The notes beneath the pieces are model-generated. The model was not told where the DNA came from, searched no databases, and saw only the letters and a program-made list of their open reading frames with translations. DNA of 64,000 nt from Schistocerca nitens. Taxonomy: Eukaryota; Arthropoda; Insecta; Orthoptera; Acrididae. Where the stretch lies: the NCBI RefSeq assembly GCF_023898315.1, contig NC_064616.1, forward strand, positions 707,945,389-708,009,388. The letters are read 5' to 3'. Positions 1 through 10,108 of this stretch are shown in pieces. The stretch's first letter is position 1. The number at the start of each line of letters is the position of its first letter. A program made the position numbers and the translations under genes.

Positions 1-446
1 CTTGCCTTCTTTGCCCGCTCTCAATTTCCATTAGTTCGTTTATAATTTCACCATTTTATGCCACTTGCATTTTACATACGCATTGTTGTAAACTATCAGT
101 GTTTCAACGAGAATTTTTACGTAATTATAGGTTCTGTAATTTTAGCACCACCTCTCTTGTTAAACTCATGACATCTCCACCACTTCTTCCGTGCTTCCTT
201 TCCCCTCCTTCAATCAGCCTCACTCCATTTCCCCTCCCCCTCTACTACCCTCTATCTCCAACATCCACCTGTTTAAAACACTGACCGCAGTTGCAAAATA
301 CGGTACTCTGATATGTTTGCTCTGAGTAGACAAGACGAATTGCTGATGCAATAACTTTCTTAAATTCTACAGTTTTGTAGAATTCTTTCCTTTGCTACTA
401 TTTTAAAATATTAGATGGTACATACTTAGTTTCACTTTGTTTTATA
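1..446. other. unassigned AT-rich DNA with a pyrimidine-rich patch
   Basis: No gene or repeat is recognised here. A C/T-rich run lies at about 178-265; the short open frame over it (Pro/Ser/Leu-rich) is explained by composition. The stretch ends at the TA target site of the mariner at 447. Confidence 0.6.
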
Positions 447-1159
447 AGGGGCGTTCAAAAAGAAACGAGCCAGAGGCATAATTACAGAAACCAGTACCTG
501 TATGTTAGAAGTACTGACCCTGTCTGTTAAGACACTTGTTCCACTGTGACACAAGGGGGTGAATGCCTGTCTCATAAAATTTCCGGGGCTGCGATGTTAA
601 CCAGCTCCGCACGTACAGCTGGACGTCGTCGTCCAAGGTGAATCGTTTGCCCCACAGAGCCTTTTTAAGGGCACCAAAAGTGACATAATTACCAGGGAGA
701 GAGGTCTGGACTGTATGGAGGGTGGCCGAGAACCTGCCATTTGAATTTCTGTACGAGTGCCGCGACTGTGTTGACCGTATGAGGCTTTGCATTGTCGAGG
801 AGCAGAACGACCCCACGGGTGAGATTGCCTGGTCGTTTTGTGATCGCTTGGCGAAGGTTGGTCAAGGTTTGCGAGTAGCGCTGGGCATTCACTTTTGTCC
901 CGTGCTGCAGGAGGTGACTCAGAAGGGCGCCATCTTGTACAAAGAAGAACGTCAGCATGATGAGTCACCTCGGAGGACGACGTCCAGCTGTACGTGCGGA
1001 TCTGGTTAACATCGCAGCCCCAGGAATTTTATGAGACAGCCAGTCACCGCCTTGTGTCACAGTGGGCCAAGTGTCTCAACAGCCAGGGTCAATACTTCTA
1101 ACATACAGGTACTGGTTTCTGTAATTATGCCTCCGGCTCGTTTCTTTTTGAACGCCCCT
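447..1159 (-). mobile_element. rearranged mariner element with 3' end on both sides
   Basis: Inverted terminal repeats start AGGGGCGTTCAAAAAGAAAC and match each other for roughly 190 bp (about 447-640 against 963-1159). A TA dinucleotide lies on each side (445-446 and 1160-1161), the mariner target duplication. The left arm on the minus strand codes for the C-terminus of a mariner transposase, and the right arm on the plus strand codes for the same C-terminus (ending NSQGQYF). Two copies of the 3' end therefore flank a short coding middle. A normal mariner has only short terminal repeats, so this is a derived, non-autonomous, fold-back-like form. Confidence 0.85.
505..958 (-). pseudogene. mariner transposase C-terminal half
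   Basis: Remnant of a DD34D mariner transposase. The segment at 689-958 carries the second catalytic Asp in LLLDNAKPHT and the conserved PPYSPDLSP. The frame shifts just after that motif, and the C-terminal part (GALKKALWGKRFTLDDDV to RQGQYF) continues in another frame at 505-690. The N-terminal DNA-binding half and first catalytic Asp are absent, so it cannot encode an active enzyme. Confidence 0.85.
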
Positions 1160-1268
1160 TATGTATCTGAAGATAAACCAGAGTGGTCGAAACATGTAAT
1201 GGAAGTAAAAAAGTGTGCAGTTGAGACGGAACAATAAACGAGAATTACCTTAAATATCTACACGTATG

Positions 1269-1323
1269 GCCAACGGACTTACCGCAGTGGTAACACCGGT
1301 TCCCGTCGGATCACCGAAGTTAA
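1269..1323 (+). repeat. 5S-rRNA-headed SINE, left part
   Basis: The sequence begins GCCAACGGACTTACCGCAGT and carries the conserved 5S segment with GATCACCGAAGTTAAG. It matches the first half of an arthropod 5S rRNA with substitutions. It stops at TTAA, where the element at 1324-2644 is inserted, and resumes at 2645 with GCGCTGTCGGACTTGGCTAG, the next part of 5S. It is the pol III head of a SINE3-type retroposon, not a working 5S gene. Confidence 0.8.
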
Positions 1324-1580
1324 GGGGAGGTTTACTATCTTTTGGTTAAAAAAATCCATTTTTTTAAAATTGCATTTTTGGATCGATAAAAGTGTTTAGA
1401 ACCCACCCCTGAAACGGTTTTTCCGAATACGGAACGGAAATGTTTGTTATTCGCGGTTGAAGAAAAAAATGTACCTGCCTGAAATCGGCCTTTTTCACGC
1501 ACCAATTTTTTTCCTTCGGAGGACGAGTTATTGTACCGGTCCTTGTGAGGAAACACACAAAATTCAAATGAAAGTTTGAC

Positions 1581-1900
1581 GTGTGTGTTTGGAAGTTAGC
1601 CTCCAAGCATTTGAATTCTGGTGCGAAGACTGTGGAGATTGCGACTTTACTGGCAGTGAGCAGCTTCAACGAAGGGTATTCAGCAATTCTGAAGACCTTG
1701 ACTACGATGGACGTCACCATGGGTCTCTATACGACGCAGTTCGCCAAGCATTCGGACGCCCACCGGATTCAAGCGGCCGAAAACCGCTGTCACCGTCCGT
1801 AAGAGCGGCTCCGGAGCAGCGCAGGATGGCCCAGATCGAGCAGAACGCCCTCTATGAGGAAGAGGAAGGGCTAGTTTATGGACCCGGAATAGCAGATTGA
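1581..1900 (+). pseudogene. Kolobok-like transposase C-terminal remnant
   Basis: Two overlapping frames carry consecutive parts of one protein. The frame at 1581-1802 has VEIATLLAVSSFNEGYSAIL, and the frame at 1583-1900 ends EEEGLVYGPGIAD followed by a stop. A frameshift near 1790-1805 separates them. The order, an IA-LAV-FN-G-IL core followed by a charged helix and a terminal YGPGI motif, resembles the end of arthropod Kolobok transposases as I remember them. The upstream catalytic region is not recognisable. Confidence 0.55.
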
Positions 1901-2066
1901 ACGCTTCAGTCCGGAACCGCGCGACTGCAACGGTCGCAGGTTCGAATCCTGCCTCTGGTATGGATGTGTGTGATGTCCTTAGGTTAGTTAGGTTTAAGTA
2001 GTTCTAAGTTCTAGGGGACTGATGACCTCAGATGTTAATTCCCATAGTGCTCAGAGCCAATTGAAC
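1901..2066 (+). repeat. SINE family A copy 1 (5' truncated)
   Basis: tRNA-derived SINE lacking about 35 bases of its head. It contains the B-box region GCAGGTTCGAATCCTGCC and the body ending in CAGAGCCAATTGAACC. A short CAGATTGA duplication flanks it (1892-1899 and 2067-2074). It lies inside the Kolobok-like element just after its coding remnant. Confidence 0.85.
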
Positions 2067-2644
2067 CAGATTGAATGTAAGTTGCATAATGTTGCATTTA
2101 TATGTCGTCAAAACTTCAAACGCGTTTTTCTCGAAATGACTTTTTTTATCGCGCGGTATGGTAACTTCAAATCTACTGAACCGATTGGCATGATTCTTTG
2201 TTTCCGACGAAGCAAACTAAATTGTCTAGGAGTTGTACCACTTTTATTCCGATCCATCAACTATAAATATTTTTACTAGGTCGATGAAAAAAACCCTATT
2301 TTTTTCAAATGGCTGCCATTTTGTTTCCTATGGTCCAAATAATTTAAGCGAGGTACAACTCCTAAAGAATCTTATGTACTTCTCTAACGTCAACTCAATT
2401 TTGATTTCAGACGAGCTGGCTGACCTGTGACATACCGCGCGTGGAGGTCTACATCGAAATTTTGTTTCGTTCCGACGGCACTTCCGTCTTTGCTCTTCGA
2501 CATTTCTGGTCGAAAAAATTCCAGTTTGTAGAGGAAATATCAATAAACATTTTGACCAAATTTGACGTTGATATCTATAAAACATCCCGAGAAAAAATTG
2601 TCAAAGAACATGCTTTTTTCAGGCCGAAAATAGTAAAACTCCCC

Positions 2645-2937
2645 TTAAGCGCTGTCGGACTTGGCTAGCACTTGTGTAGGTGAATGTTCAGGTCTACCAA
2701 GAGCTGTTGGCAAGCGGGGTGCACTCAGCCCTTGTGAGACAAATTGAAGAGCTCCTTGATTTAGAAGTAGTGACTCCTATCACGAAAGCTGACAACGCCT
2801 GGGAGAACGGTGTGTTGACCACGGCCTCTCCATATCCGCATCCAGTGACGCCTTCGTCTGAGGTTGACACGGCGGTCGGTCGGAATCGTTGGGCCTTTAG
2901 AGGCCTGGTTGGCCGGCGTTTAGTTTTATCTACTCTT
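2645..2937 (+). repeat. 5S-rRNA-headed SINE, right part
   Basis: It continues the 5S homology (GCGCTGTCGGACTTGGCTAG, to about 2685), then a non-5S body with GTGAGACAAATTGAAGAGCT and a 3' end near TTTAGTTTTATC. A second fragment of the same 3' end occurs on the minus strand at about 46,335-46,385, which supports a dispersed family. Confidence 0.75.
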
Positions 2938-3119
2938 ATACAGTTTCTAAATTCTCTTAAGACAATTATGTCGACTATAGTGATTATTGGCAGAATTTGC
3001 TTTACATTCTTAACAAAGCTAATATAAAAATCATTTGTTGGTCGCACTAAGTGACATAAGCCATTAACAAGGGGACCGTACAAACATTCCCGCCCCGATT
3101 TGATTCACGCTGATACGGA

Positions 3120-3435
3120 GCTCAGGGCACAACCAGGACTTCAACATGTGTAAACAGGAATACGGAACTCTCAACGGTTTTCGAGGAAATCGAGTTTGAA
3201 AATTTTAGAGAATTGAAAAAAAGTACCTTAGAGTGTTTCAATCCCGAGACCTCGCGCTTGTGGAACTACACGCTTACTCGCTCGCTTGCAGAATCTTTAA
3301 ACTGTAGCAACCGTACAGAGTATATACGCACGCCGCCAAAATTTTTCAAACTTGATTTTCTCGAAAACCGTTGACAGTTACGTCTTCCTGTTTACATACG
3401 CTGAAGTCCTGGTTTTGCCCTACACACCCTGTCAA
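3120..3435. repeat. fold-back element with 85-95 bp arms
   Basis: Two imperfect inverted arms lie at about 3123-3204 and 3339-3432. Both contain AACCAGGACTTC, TAAACAGGAA and CAACGGTTTTCGAG in order and opposite orientation. The outer ends read CAGGG on each side, as in several DNA-transposon families. The 130-bp centre has no coding content. Probably a MITE; superfamily not assigned. Confidence 0.7.
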
Positions 3436-3571
3436 TATGAATAAAATTGGTGTGGGGAAGTTCATACGAACCCCTTTGCAAGCGAAACAAACAGAATATT
3501 GCTCACTTATGTTTTTTCCACGATCCTGTTTTATGTTCGTTTTACTAATTTCAACATCATACTCAAGCCTC

Positions 3572-3772
3572 GCCGGCCGGTGTGGCCAAGCGGTTTTAGG
3601 CGCTACAGTCTAGAACCGCGCGACCGCTACGGTCGCAGGTTCGAATCCTGCCTAGGGCATGGATGTGTGTGATGTCTTTAGGTTAGTTAGGTTTAAGTAG
3701 TTCTAAGTTATAGAGGACTGATGACCTCAGAAGTTAAGTCCCACAGTGATCAGAGCCATTTGAACCATTTTT
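3572..3772 (+). repeat. SINE family A copy 2
   Basis: Full-length copy: head GCCGGCCGGTGTGGCCAAGC (A box), B box GGTTCGAATCC, body with AGTTAGGTTTAAGTAGTTCT, and T-rich end after TTGAACCATTTTT. Confidence 0.92.
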
Positions 3773-3989
3773 ACAGTATATTTGTCTACTTTTTCAACGG
3801 ATTTCCGTAAAGTTTCCTTGCATTCATTGATATTTAACCCATTCGGATTACTGTGCTCATTCTTTCCCGCCGAATGGCGCAGTGTTAGGTATCGAGCTTC
3901 CACTGCTAAGCACAACGTAAACCAGGCTCACACAGCTAGTGAGTTGCGACGTTTTACTTTGTGGCATACTGCTATAGTATGTGTTGTCC

Positions 3990-4190
3990 CCCTAGGTAGC
4001 TGTATGGCCAGTGTAGCTGAATACCAACCGAAGGGCCCCGGGTTCGGTTCCCGACCGAGTCTGAGATTTTCTACGCTAGGGATCTGGGTGCTTGTGTTGT
4101 CATTGTCATCATTGACGCGCAAGTCGCCTAAATGGCGTCACATAAAAGACTTCCACCTGGCGGCGAGCCGCCGCACGACAGTGATAAATA
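3990..4190 (+). repeat. SINE family B copy 1
   Basis: A different tRNA-derived SINE. The head has GGTAGCTGTATGGCCAGTGT and a B box in CGGGTTCGGTTCCCGACCG. The body contains ACGCGCAAGTCGCCTAAATG and CGGCGAGCCGC. A second, inverted copy lies at 35,838-36,094. Confidence 0.75.
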
Positions 4191-4359
4191 GAATATGTCG
4201 CAAAATTTTGGTTAACCAGAGGACTAAAATTTACACACTTATGAACCAAAAATTGATGACCACTTGCTTATTAGCGTGTTAGTTAATTTTTGGAAAGAAA
4301 TACAGCAGCGTTTCTGCTTGGAATGTGACATGGTTCCCTAAGTCCTTGGTAAATTTCCG

Positions 4360-4625
4360 CGAGTATGTGATACAGGATGTTTACAACGGGCCACACAGTT
4401 CCTGTGAATTATGGACCTATGGTTTGTGGGCGCATAGCAGCCCGATAGCGTCTCACATGTGTTCCACTGAATTTAGATCAGGCGAATTTGGTGACCGGAC
4501 ATCGACGCGAGTTCATCAACGTGCTCCTCAAACCACTGTAGCATTTTTCTGGTCTTGTAATACAGACAGTTATCCTGATGGAAGCTGCCATCGCCAAGGG
4601 AAAAGACATCTACCATGGCAGCAGA
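4360..4625 (-). pseudogene. Tc1-like transposase fragment
   Basis: The minus strand reads HQDNCLYYKTRKMLQWFEEH (second catalytic Asp of a DDE core), and after a frameshift RSPNSPDLNSVEHM, the Tc1 block with the third catalytic residue Glu. No terminal repeats were found, so this is an old internal relic. Confidence 0.65.
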
Positions 4626-4686
4626 TACTATCAGATACCATCTTCATATAGTTAAGGCTAACCGGCCATTGGCCTTCTTCATCTGT

Positions 4687-5045
4687 GCGGATGCACACGT
4701 ATTGTCCGAACTCTTACGGGACTCGGTAAGATTGTCTGTCGCGAGTAATGAGTGCAATGGCAGGGGCACTACGAATGTAGTGTGTGGACATTAAGTTGAC
4801 AATGTGGGTCTCACGGGGAGCGTGCAGTCGCACTATCCTCTGTGGCCTCGGTGGCTCAGCTGCATAGAGCGTCTGCCATATAAGCAGGAGATCTCGGGTT
4901 CGAGTCCCGGTCGGGGCACACATTTTCAACTGTCCCTGTTGATGTATATCAACGCCTGTCGGCAGCGGAGGGTATTGATTTAATTATCATTTCATTCTAG
5001 AGCGCTGCATGGTCACCGATGGGCATATCCGAAAGAACAGATACC
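4687..5045 (+). repeat. SINE family F (tRNA-Thr-like head)
   Basis: The segment at 4853-4921 folds as a tRNA on paper: acceptor GCCTCG with CGGGGC, a D-arm GCTC/GAGC, a 5-bp anticodon stem around the loop CATATAA, and a T-arm with GGTTCGAGTCCC. Family-typical sequence lies before (GACATTAAGTTGACAATGTG) and after it (GATGTATATCAACGCCTGTC). The anticodon loop lacks the invariant U33, so a functional tRNA is unlikely. Outer limits are approximate. Confidence 0.7.
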
Positions 5046-5287
5046 ATTTTTATATCCAGCACTTTGTCGGCTACCCGTGGTTTCACTGTCCTTCAAACAC
5101 TTTCCGTAAATACTCAAGCCAGGAGCACGCAAACAGCCGACCAGCTTAAACGTTTATGAGACGCTTGTGCCCAGGTGCAATTCCATAACAAGGTACCCTT
5201 CGTCAGAGTCGCCTATGTCAGTGGATTTCTCCACCTGCGGCCCATATCGCCGCCAGAATGATTCCCGTTTCGTCTCTGATTCGCTTA

Positions 5288-5850
5288 AACAGGGTGGTTT
5301 CGTGATGATGTTAGAAATTTTCAGGGATGACGGGTAAGGTAAATGTATCAATTTGAGGTAAGGGACCAAAGACGGAAACGACAGAGGAAAAGTTATGAGT
5401 GAAACTCTTTCTGATACCTCTGACAGTGGACCTCTTCTACTGCAAGCTCTTTGCTTTCTGTATTTTGGGAGGAGGTAGTGTGGACCAAAACAAAAATAAT
5501 TGACCAGCAAACTTGGGTCTGAACTAAATACCTAAAAAGCTATGAGCACGGAGATGTGTTTCATAGTGGCAAAGATGAACAAGTGCTCGTGGCTCTCAAA
5601 CTATGCAATTTAGAGCCCATGTTTCCTGGATTTTATTTCTTATTTTGGTCCATACTACTCCCTCCCAAAGTTTGGAAAGCATAGAACTTACAGTAGGAAA
5701 GGTCCATTGTGAAAGATATCAGAACAATTTTCGCTTATAAGTTTCGACTCGGTCGTTTCCAGTCCAGGATCCTTTAACTGAAACTGATAAATTTGTCCTT
5801 TCTCCACCATCCCCGAAAGTTTGTAACATCATCACGGAATCTTCCTCTCT
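5288..5850. repeat. long fold-back family G, copy 1
   Basis: Two arms of roughly 190 bp face each other (about 5289-5480 and 5645-5846). Both carry GTTTCGTGATGATGTTA at the outer end, GATACCTCTGACAGTG in the middle and TTTTGGGAGGAGGTAGTGTG near the inner end, allowing for divergence. A 160-bp spacer lies between. Related copies are at 13,575-14,140 and, as a half, 43,762-44,020. There is no coding capacity. Confidence 0.75.
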
Positions 5851-6295
5851 TGTGCTCCACCACTTTTTGGTTATCAGTGTAAATTTACAGTATGATGCGT
5901 TTTTTCTCTGTAATGTGAGATTCGCTGTTTGTACAAGTCAACGCCTGAAATTGTGGGCAAAGGTCAGCAATGCTTTTTGATAATACGAGAGAAGTTACGA
6001 TCTTTGAACGGTGGCTTTGAGGTGCAACTGCAGTTGTAAACATCAATCTTTAAAAGAATATGACAGTAACATAACATATACGCGCTAACTTGATTGAATT
6101 GTATGTCTCACTGTTGTTCTTGCTTCTGAACACGAAGTTCAAACACTTCTAGTGATACAGGGTGAGTCTTATTAACGTTTAAAAGCCCCTAAGCGACGTA
6201 GATGACGCTGACACAAGTAATTTAATATAAGGCACAAGGGACCGCAAATGTTGGGAAATATCCCATAAGTGGATGACAAATGTTAAAAATATGTA
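5851..6295. other. unassigned spacer
   Basis: No gene seen. A CAGGGTGAGTCTTATTAACG segment at about 6160 resembles the left end of a DNA transposon, but no matching right end was identified. The stretch ends at the TA target of the Tc1 at 6296. Confidence 0.5.
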
Positions 6296-6377
6296 CACTA
6301 TGTGATCAAAAGTACCCGTACGCCTGGCTAAAAATGACTTACAAGCTCGTGGCGCCCTCCATCGGTAATGCTGAAAT

Positions 6378-7615
6378 TCAGTATGGTGTTGGCCCACCCT
6401 TAGCCTTGATGACAACTTCCACTCTCGCAGGCATACGTTCAGTCAGGTGCTGGAAGGTTTCTTGGGGAATGGCAGCCCATTCTGCACGGAGTGCTGCACC
6501 GATGAGAGGTATCGATGTCGGTCGGTGAGGCCTGGCACGAAGTCGGCGTTCCAAAACATCCCAAATGTGTTGTATATGATTTATTTCAGGACTCTGTTCA
6601 GGCCAGTTCATTACAGGGATGTCATTGTCGTGTAACCACTCCGCCACAGGCCGTGCATTATTAACAGGTGCTCGATCGTGTTGAAAGATGCAATCGCCAT
6701 CCCCAAATTGTTCTTCAACATTGGGAAGCAGGAAGGTGCTTAAAACATCAACGTAGGCCTGTGCAGTGATAGTGCCACGTAAAACAACAAGGGATGCAAG
6801 CTCCCTCCATGAAAAACACGACCGCGCCGTAACACCACCTTCTCCGAATTTTACTGTTGGCACTACACACACTGGCAGATAACGTTCACCGGGCATTCAC
6901 CATACCCACACCCTGCCATCGGATCGTCACATTTTGTACTGTGATTCGCCACTCCACACAATGTTTTACCACTGTTGAATCGTCCAATGTTTACTCTCCT
7001 TACACCAAGCGAGGCGTGGTTTGGCCGGCCGGTGTGGTCGAGCGGTTCTAGACGCTTCAGTCTGGAACCGCGCGACCGCTACGGTCACAGGTTCGAATCC
7101 TGCCTCTGTCATGGATGTGTGTGATGTCCATAGGTTAGTTAGGTTTAAGTAGTTCTAGGGGACTGATGACCTCCGATGTTGTCCCATGGTGCTCAGAGCC
7201 ATTTGAACCATTTTTTGAGGCGTGGTTTGACATTTACCGGTGTGATGTGTGGCTTACGAGCAGCCACTCGACCATGAAATCCAAGTTTTCTCACCTTCCG
7301 CCTAACTGTCCTAGTACTTGCAGTGGATCCTGATGCAGTGTGGAATTCCTGTGTGATGTTCTGGGTAGATGTCTGCCTATTACGCATTACGACCCTCTTC
7401 AACTGTCGGCGGTCTCTGTCAGGCAACATACGAGGTCGGCCTGTACGTTTTTGTTCCGTACGTGTCCCTTCACGTTTCAGCTTCACTATCACATCGGAAA
7501 CAGTGGACCTAGGGATGCGTACGAGTGTGGAAATCTCGCATACAGACGTATGACACAAGTGACACCCAGTCACCTGACCACGTTCGAAGTCCGTGAGTTC
7601 CGCGGAGCGCCCCAT
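6378..7615 (-). pseudogene. Tc1 transposase, SINE-interrupted
   Basis: The N-terminal paired HTH part starts MGRSAELTDFERGQVTG at 7615 and reads to about 7217, where SINE A cuts the gene. The catalytic part resumes from 7010 and its clear section is 6378-6896 (MPGERYLPVCVVPTVKFGEG to GGPTPY). The second Asp is in FQHDRAP. Thirty-four residues later the catalytic Glu position is Gln (NHIQHIWD), so the enzyme would be dead even without the insertion. Stop codons lie in the segment 6897-7010. Confidence 0.88.
7024..7216 (+). repeat. SINE family A copy 3
   Basis: Complete head and body, with a perfect 13-bp target duplication GAGGCGTGGTTTG (7011-7023 and 7217-7229). It splits the Tc1 transposase at about codon 133. 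Confidence 0.95.
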
Positions 7616-7623
7616 TCTGCTCT

Positions 7624-7824
7624 AAAAATGGTTCAAATGGCTCTGAGCACTATGGGGCTCAACATCTTAGGTCATAAGTCCCCTAGAACTTAGAACAACT
7701 TAAACCTAACTAACCTAAGGACATCACACATACCCATGCCCGAGGCAGGATTCGAACCTGCGACCGTAGCAGTCCCGCGGTTCCGGACTGCAGCGCCAGA
7801 ACCGCTAGACCACCGCGGCCGGCT
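7624..7824 (-). repeat. SINE family A copy 4
   Basis: Inverted full-length copy with a 13-bp duplication CCCATTCTGCTCT (7611-7623 and 7825-7837). It sits in the 5' leader of the Tc1 transposase, just upstream of its start codon. Confidence 0.95.
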
Positions 7825-7964
7825 CCCATTCTGCTCTCTCACAATAACTAATAACTACTGAGTCGCTGATATGGTGTACCTGGTAGCAGGTGGCAGCACA
7901 ATGTACCTATTATGAGAAACATATGTTTTGGAGGGTGTCCGGGTACTTTTGGTCACATAGTGTA

Positions 7965-8494
7965 TATCACCAGATGACCTACTTAGCCTCAGGTGCAGCG
8001 ATTGAGCATATCGGCCTGTCGCATCTGGTCATCCCAAGCCTAGTTAAATATTCAAGTCGGTATGGCTCTCGGCCTACGTGCGTGACTTCAGCGCGTGGGT
8101 CTCAGGGTTCAAGTCTCGCGTGTGGAAGGCAGTATTGTTTTGCATTGCATCAGACAATTATGTGTTTACATTGAGACAAGGTTGACCGTTTTATTTATCA
8201 GCTTCACGGTCTCCACCGTATTACTGCAAAGTACTGTAGAAAAAAAATCTGGCATATTGCTTCGCAAGTAAGTAGGTATAAGCTTCCGAATAGCGTCGCT
8301 ACAAGTAAAAAATCTACGTTTTCTTCGCTAATTGAAGTCCGTAAACAAAAGAAGAAGGGGAAAAAGGAAAGACATACAAAATAAGAAGCGAGGACAATAA
8401 TTTTGTAACTAGTACGTTTCCAACAGATCATATTTAACGCGAAAACTGTTCAAAGCAATTGTCAACTGCTGGTCAATATGTTTGGTACTATTCC
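7965..8494. other. unassigned spacer with one tRNA-like patch
   Basis: A tRNA-like patch at about 8056-8120 has GGTATGGCTCTCGGCC as a possible A box and AGGGTTCAAGTCTCGCG as a B box, so it may be the relic of a further tRNA-derived SINE. No other feature or coding frame is convincing. Confidence 0.45.
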
Positions 8495-8576
8495 CACATC
8501 TACATCTACATCAATACTCCAGAAACCACTATGAAGTGCATGGCAGAGGGTATTTTCCATTGAATTACTTATTAGG

Positions 8577-8728
8577 GTCCCCCGTCGGAGGTTCCAGTCC
8601 TCCCTCGAGCATGGGTGTGTGTGTCGTCCTTAGCGTTAGTTAGTATAAGTTAAATTAAGTTTTCTGTAAACTTGGGGACCGATGACCTCAGCAGTTTGGT
8701 CCCATTAGACCTTACCACAAATTTCCAA
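8577..8728 (+). repeat. SINE family C copy 1 (5' truncated)
   Basis: Contains GGAGGTTCCAGTCCTCCCTC (B box) and GGGACCGATGACCTCAGCAG. A perfect 13-bp duplication ATTACTTATTAGG flanks it (8564-8576 and 8729-8741). The tRNA head is cut at its 5' side. Confidence 0.88.
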
Positions 8729-9529
8729 ATTACTTATTAGGATTTCTTTCCGTTACACTCTCGTATGTGGCGCGGGAAGAATGGTTGCTTAAATGCCCTC
8801 GTGCGTGCCGTAATTAGCGTAATGTTGTCTTCCTGGTTCCTCTGGGACGATACGTTGGGGGTTGTAGTTTATTCTTAGTTTCTTTAGTTGATCCTGGATC
8901 TTGAAACTTTTTAAATAGGCTCTCGTAGGATAGTTGCTGTCCATCAACAAGCGTCGACCACATTAGCTTTTTCGGTATCTGCGTGAGGGTCTCCTACTGG
9001 AGAAACAAATCTTTAACAATAGGTGCTGCCGTTCTTTGTATAAGCTCCATGTTACCTGATAGTTCTATTTGGTATGTGTTCCACATACTTAATTAAATTC
9101 TGGGATAGGTCGCAGCAGTGATTCTTAAGAACTTTCCTGGGAGTTTCCCAGCATCCTACAAATGAACTGAGGTCTGCGACTTGCTTTACCTACGACTGAG
9201 CTTATGTGATGATTCTATTTCATATCCCACAAACTGTTGCTTCCAGGTATATGTATGATTTCACTGCTTCCACTTACGATATTTTCAAATTATAGTCTTA
9301 GGATACTACGCTTCTTCGTTTTGTGAAATGCACAATTTTACATTTCTGAACATTTAAAACGAGTTGCCAATCTTTGTAATACTTTGAAATCTTTTCAAGA
9401 TACGATTGTATATTTGTGCAGCTTTTATCAGACAGTACTTCATTATAGAAAAATACATCAACTGCGAAAACTATATTGCTATTAGTACTGTCTGCTACTT
9501 CATTAATACACAACAATAATAGCAGTGTA

Positions 9530-9726
9530 GCCGCGCTGTCTCAGGCGCCTTGTCACGGTCCGCGCCGCTCCCCCCGTCGGAGGTTCGAGTCCTCCCTCGG
9601 GATGGGTGTGTGTCTTGTCCTTAGTGTAGGTTAGTTTAAGTTAGACTGAGTAGTACGTAAGCTTAGGGACCGATTACCTCAGCGTTTTGGTCCCATAAGA
9701 CCTTATGACAAATTTCCAAATTTTCC
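9530..9726 (+). repeat. SINE family C copy 2
   Basis: Full-length: head GCCGCGCTGTCTCAGGCGCC, B box GGAGGTTCGAGTCCTCCCTC, and body ending in ACAAATTTCCAAATT. The 12-bp duplication AATAGCAGTGTA lies at 9518-9529 and 9727-9738. Confidence 0.92.
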
Positions 9727-10108
9727 AATAGCAGTGTATCAATGCGCATAGCAGGAGCACCACTGAGGCACCGTCACCCTACCAAGAAACCCCCAGTCTA
9801 ACCCCAATTTTTGTTTGATACCCCATAATATAGCACTGTAAGTAATAACCATTGGTTTATTCCTGAATAAACTGTTTACAGAAGTCGAGAAATACTGCAT
9901 CTCCCTGACTGTCTTGATCCATAATTTTCATGATGTCACATGAGTTTTATTTTCGGAATCCACGCTGATTGACCTGGAGAAGAGCATTCTACTCGAAATA
10001 TCTCATTACCTCTGAGCTCAGAATACATTCTAATATTATTGCACAGTAGTTCTGTAGGCCACTTCGGCTACCCTTTTTCAGACAGGCGAGATCTGTGCTT
10101 CTTAGAAA

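Larger units (their letters stand above)
1324..2644 (+). mobile_element. TTAA-flanked Kolobok-like DNA transposon
   Basis: A 1,321-bp insertion with termini GGGGAGGTTTACTAT and, inverted, GGGGAGTTTTACTAT, flanked by TTAA at 1320-1323 and 2645-2648. The target is the middle of a 5S-derived SINE, so the boundaries are certain. TTAA duplication is shared by piggyBac and Kolobok. The residual coding sequence (next entry) ends YGPGIAD, which I associate with Kolobok transposases, so Kolobok is preferred. Much of the interior is non-coding and a SINE A copy sits inside. Confidence 0.7.
6296..7962 (-). mobile_element. Tc1-family transposon (type 1) with two SINE insertions
   Basis: Terminal repeats CACTATGTGATCAAAAGTAC and, inverted, CACTATGTGACCAAAAGTAC are flanked by TA (6294-6295 and 7963-7964). 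The transposase gene is on the minus strand. Two family A SINEs at 7024-7216 and 7624-7824 enlarge it by over 400 bp; without them it is about 1.25 kb, within the usual Tc1 range. A 367-bp deletion derivative lies at 12,781-13,147. Confidence 0.93.
8495..10085 (-). mobile_element. old CR1-like LINE fragment, subfamily 2
   Basis: The 3' tail CATCTACATCTACATC lies at 8495-8515, and the sequence runs leftwards into reverse-transcriptase coding. The clearest protein segment is 9298-9516 (minus): KDWQLVLNVQKCKIVHF, the block just after the catalytic Asp-Asp box of CR1 reverse transcriptases. Upstream (9,800-10,080) weak homology to the fingers/palm region remains. It is heavily mutated, and two SINE C copies lie inside. 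It shares its subfamily with 23,205-24,890. Confidence 0.75.

Noticed and set aside
1269-2685. 5S rRNA gene
   Set aside because: Split by a 1.3-kb insertion, diverged from 5S, and followed by SINE body rather than a T-run terminator.
4853-4921. Functional tRNA-Thr gene
   Set aside because: Anticodon loop CATATAA lacks U33 and the segment sits inside longer SINE-type sequence on both sides; all other tRNA-like heads here are likewise SINE heads.
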